A stretch of 61,912 nucleotides of DNA from NCBI GenBank assembly GCA_006503475.1, contig RSEH01000274.1, positions 1 through 61,912 of the forward strand, written 5' to 3'. The number at the start of each line of letters is the position of its first letter. The stretch's first letter is position 1. Source of the stretch: Stentor roeselii. Lineage: Eukaryota; Ciliophora; Heterotrichea; Heterotrichida; Stentoridae. The translations under genes were made by a program, and so were the position numbers. Below, in pieces: positions 58,612 through 61,912 of this stretch. The notes below the pieces were generated by a model. The model was not told where the DNA came from, did not search any database, and worked only from the letters and a program-made list of their open reading frames with translations.

Positions 58612-60957
58612 ATGAAAGTCGAAAAAAGACTGCCGAAATTACTTAAACTGCCCAGATATCCTTCTGAAAGGTCCTTCGAGTCAGCTACTCGAGCGATTTC
58701 TCCAATCAGCAACAATGAGGCACTCGCTGTTGTCAAAAATTCTGACTCGTTTCGGTCTAGTCTTGTCTCTCGTAATGCGACTCCTATTGATGTGATCGAT
58801 AACAGGTATTCCTTCTGCCCTCCTCAAGATAAATTTAAAAGAACTTCAGCAACTTGCAAGCTTTGCAAGCAACTTGAACGAGAAGTAGAAAATTATAAAA
58901 GAACTGTCAGTAGCTTGAAGGAAAAGACTGCTGTCAATGAAAAACATTTGAAACAATATGAAAGTCTTTTACTTATCAAGGAAAATCGGTTGAAAGAAAG
59001 AGAAAGTTCGATTAATGAACTTTATGATGGTTTGCAGGGAAAAGTTTATTCAAAAGTTCGGGATTTTCAAAGAGATTTTAAATTTCAGTTAAAAGAAAAG
59101 GGGATCAGTGAATGTTCAGTACAAACTACTGGAATCGATGATTTTGACTTTGAAAAAAAAAGACTAGAAGAAAAAAATCTTAAAATCGAAAAAATCTTGG
59201 AAGAAATTTCAATTTTTTCACAATTTCCTAGTGAAAAATCCTATAAACCTTCAAGAAAACTCAATAATTCACATTATAAAAACCTTACAATTATCCTCTA
59301 CCCAGAAATAAACCTCATTCACAACAAACGGTCATCACCTTCTACACAAAATGAAAAAGAATCCCAAACAGACCGTTCAAAACTTCTAAAATTTTCATCA
59401 AAAGTGACAAAATCCAGTCAAACCGAATCATTTCCTTCAGATCTTCCAGAAAACGTCTCAGGTTTAAAAGATCGAGAATCTCTTCTTTCACAGAAACTTC
59501 AGAAAATTTTAGAAAAAGAATCAGAAATGTTGAAATTTTCATCAGATCTTCAAAAAAGAAAGATTGAACTAGACCAACAAGCGAAAAACTTGTCTTTATC
59601 TTCTAGAAAGGATAGTAAAGACTGTTTCTCGTCTGAGTCTCGTGAAAGAAGCGGGCGCTGTGACCGCTGTGAAGACTTTTTAACTGATGAGAGCAGAAAA
59701 GACCTTGAGTTGATGATAGAAGCGCATTATAAGAAAAAAAGAGATTCGTTGACTTTGTCTCATGAATGCACTGTTGGGACAACAAGACAAACGTCAGTTA
59801 AATCGACTCCTGAGAGAAATTTTAGTAAACTTCAAGAAAGTATTATTAAAGATCAGCAATTGTTTAGGTCTCCTCAAGAAGTTAGCTCGAATATGAAAAT
59901 CAATGGATTTAAGTCTATTGAGGATAATGAGTATTCTTTTTTTAAACAACTTAGCATGTCAGGGAATAGCGACTGCATCGAAGGACTGACTCCAATCAGA
60001 AAGTCATCCTTTCTCGAAAAAGACTTCGACGACAAATCCGATGAAAAAAACAACGACAAGTCCTGTCACGACCATTCTGACAACTCAGGAAACGAGCTTC
60101 AGTCCCTTCCTCATTCCCGCGACGAGCCGACTCACCAATTATCAATCGTCGCAAGACTAAAAGCAAAACTTCAGCAAAAAGCCTATGAAGCCGAGCAACA
60201 AGTAAAATTAAAAGAATTTTTTTATCAACAAGAAAACGAGAAGTTCATGAAAATCATTCAACAATTCGAAAGTTTTAATTTAACCCTTTCCAAAGAAAAC
60301 CAGGAATTAAAAGAAAAGTTAAAAAATCTAACACGAGAATTCGATGTTTTAAATGAAGAAAAAGAAAGAAATCTTCAAGTCATTCAAAAGTTTGAAGAAG
60401 ATTTTTCGGAGTTTAACAGAAAAGTAGAGGAGTTAAATGAAGAAAACTCGAAATTAGAAGAGTTGAATGGAAAACTCAAGGCTCGACTTTTGATTTATAA
60501 GAATAAAAGGGTCAGTCATGAGGGAAGTGAAGTTTTACATGAAGAACTTGATCAGTTGATTCACCAAATGCATGAAAAACTTCTGGGAATGCAGGAAAAA
60601 GAGAAAGAATTAATGCAGTTAAAGAGAGAACTTAGCATTGAACATGAAAATAACTTGAATAATGCAGAATGTCTTAAAATTTTGTTCAGTGATTTAAGCA
60701 GGGAAAAAAAGGATCTTTTGGCAGCTAAGGAAGAATTCGCTTTTCAGAAAGCTGCTGTTATTGAAATTGAAAAAAATCATCAGCAGCAGGGATTGTTACT
60801 TGATATTAAGGAAAAAGAACTGCTTAGGTTTAAAGATGAACTTGTTGAAAAAGAAAGAATTTTTTCAGCTTATAATAGACGATCACCTACGAAGATGTTT
60901 AAAAGGATGAATACTCAGTTAGGGAAGTTAAAGCAAGACTCTTCGGATACGTTTTAA
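58612..60957 (+). CDS. Long coiled-coil protein, 781 aa
   Basis: Start ATG 58612, ten nt after the previous stop. A short N-terminal basic region includes CKLCKQL near residue 83. Coiled coils span residues ~85-160 and ~510-765 (EREVENYKRTVSSLKEKTAV; ELKEKLKNLTREFDVLNEEK; EKEKELMQLKRELSIEHENN), separated by a Ser/Lys/Glu-rich linker with a CDRCEDF motif. No diagnostic domain; centrosomal or basal-body proteins often look like this. Stop TAA. Function unknown. Confidence 0.7.
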   Translation: MKVEKRLPKLLKLPRYPSERSFESATRAISPISNNEALAVVKNSDSFRSSLVSRNATPIDVIDNRYSFCPPQDKFKRTSATCKLCKQLEREVENYKRTVSSLKEKTAVNEKHLKQYESLLLIKENRLKERESSINELYDGLQGKVYSKVRDFQRDFKFQLKEKGISECSVQTTGIDDFDFEKKRLEEKNLKIEKILEEISIFSQFPSEKSYKPSRKLNNSHYKNLTIILYPEINLIHNKRSSPSTQNEKESQTDRSKLLKFSSKVTKSSQTESFPSDLPENVSGLKDRESLLSQKLQKILEKESEMLKFSSDLQKRKIELDQQAKNLSLSSRKDSKDCFSSESRERSGRCDRCEDFLTDESRKDLELMIEAHYKKKRDSLTLSHECTVGTTRQTSVKSTPERNFSKLQESIIKDQQLFRSPQEVSSNMKINGFKSIEDNEYSFFKQLSMSGNSDCIEGLTPIRKSSFLEKDFDDKSDEKNNDKSCHDHSDNSGNELQSLPHSRDEPTHQLSIVARLKAKLQQKAYEAEQQVKLKEFFYQQENEKFMKIIQQFESFNLTLSKENQELKEKLKNLTREFDVLNEEKERNLQVIQKFEEDFSEFNRKVEELNEENSKLEELNGKLKARLLIYKNKRVSHEGSEVLHEELDQLIHQMHEKLLGMQEKEKELMQLKRELSIEHENNLNNAECLKILFSDLSREKKDLLAAKEEFAFQKAAVIEIEKNHQQQGLLLDIKEKELLRFKDELVEKERIFSAYNRRSPTKMFKRMNTQLGKLKQDSSDTF

Positions 60958-61912
<955 letters not shown>

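Overview
The window looks like macronuclear DNA of a heterotrich ciliate, most like Stentor. It is AT-rich and packed with genes. Many genes are ciliary or cytoskeletal (two SHIPPO proteins, a DZIP1-type protein, a CFAP73/CCDC42-type coiled coil, beta-tubulin). All three standard stops are used (about 24 TAA, 12 TAG, 2 TGA among 38 gene ends). Introns are exactly 15 nt. At first sight TAA and TAG seem to be read as glutamine, because many frames run through one or more of them. Each of these in-frame stops lies in a 15-nt GT...AG element, and removing it restores the family consensus in Rab1, a DHHC transferase, an AGC kinase and a PGP-repeat protein. I identified 28 such introns; every one has A at intron position 10, a presumed fixed branch point. 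No telomere, rRNA, tRNA or mobile element was recognised.

Layout. 1-5261: end of a membrane protein, two unknown proteins, a SHIPPO protein and a PH-kinase. 5262-17943: a myristoylated EF-hand-like protein divergent from an anoctamin, a coiled coil, a NatC-type LSM protein, small unknown and Cys-rich proteins, two RING-CH membrane proteins, a DHHC palmitoyltransferase divergent from a GOST-like seven-TM protein, and a DZIP1 protein with a CEP164-like WW module. 18074-24828: an unknown, a TPR-like protein, an ankyrin-AGC kinase, an Asp/Asn hydroxylase-like protein, a DUF4200 ciliary coiled coil and a Cys-rich membrane protein, in tight same-strand tandem. 25150-28685: SIN1 (TORC2), a CaaX protein, Rab1 and an unknown. 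29708-34891: two large paralogous Cys-rich surface proteins around a coiled-coil gene. 35168-45860: a DadA-like oxidoreductase, a 1,493-residue polycystin-like receptor, unknowns and a second SHIPPO protein. 45912-58601: a giant receptor gene of about 4,159 residues. 58612-61912: a long coiled coil and the 5' part of beta-tubulin.

The giant gene is the most striking feature. It has a signal peptide, about 15 tandem modules of ~200 residues, a Cys-rich/REJ/GPS-like region and a C-terminal polycystin-1-like membrane bundle. A phase-0 15-nt intron sits at nearly every module border, while one border has no intron and joins cleanly. The minus-strand gene at 36483-41024 follows the same rule.

Genome style. 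Same-strand spacers can be 7-14 nt, divergent starts as close as 39 nt, and starts are commonly preceded by (T/A)ATAAATG. Longer spacers are C-rich and G-poor on the sense strand upstream of genes and tend to be G-rich downstream, so the skew marks transcription-unit borders. Phase-1 introns cause no in-frame stop and may still be hidden inside some of the reading frames given here.
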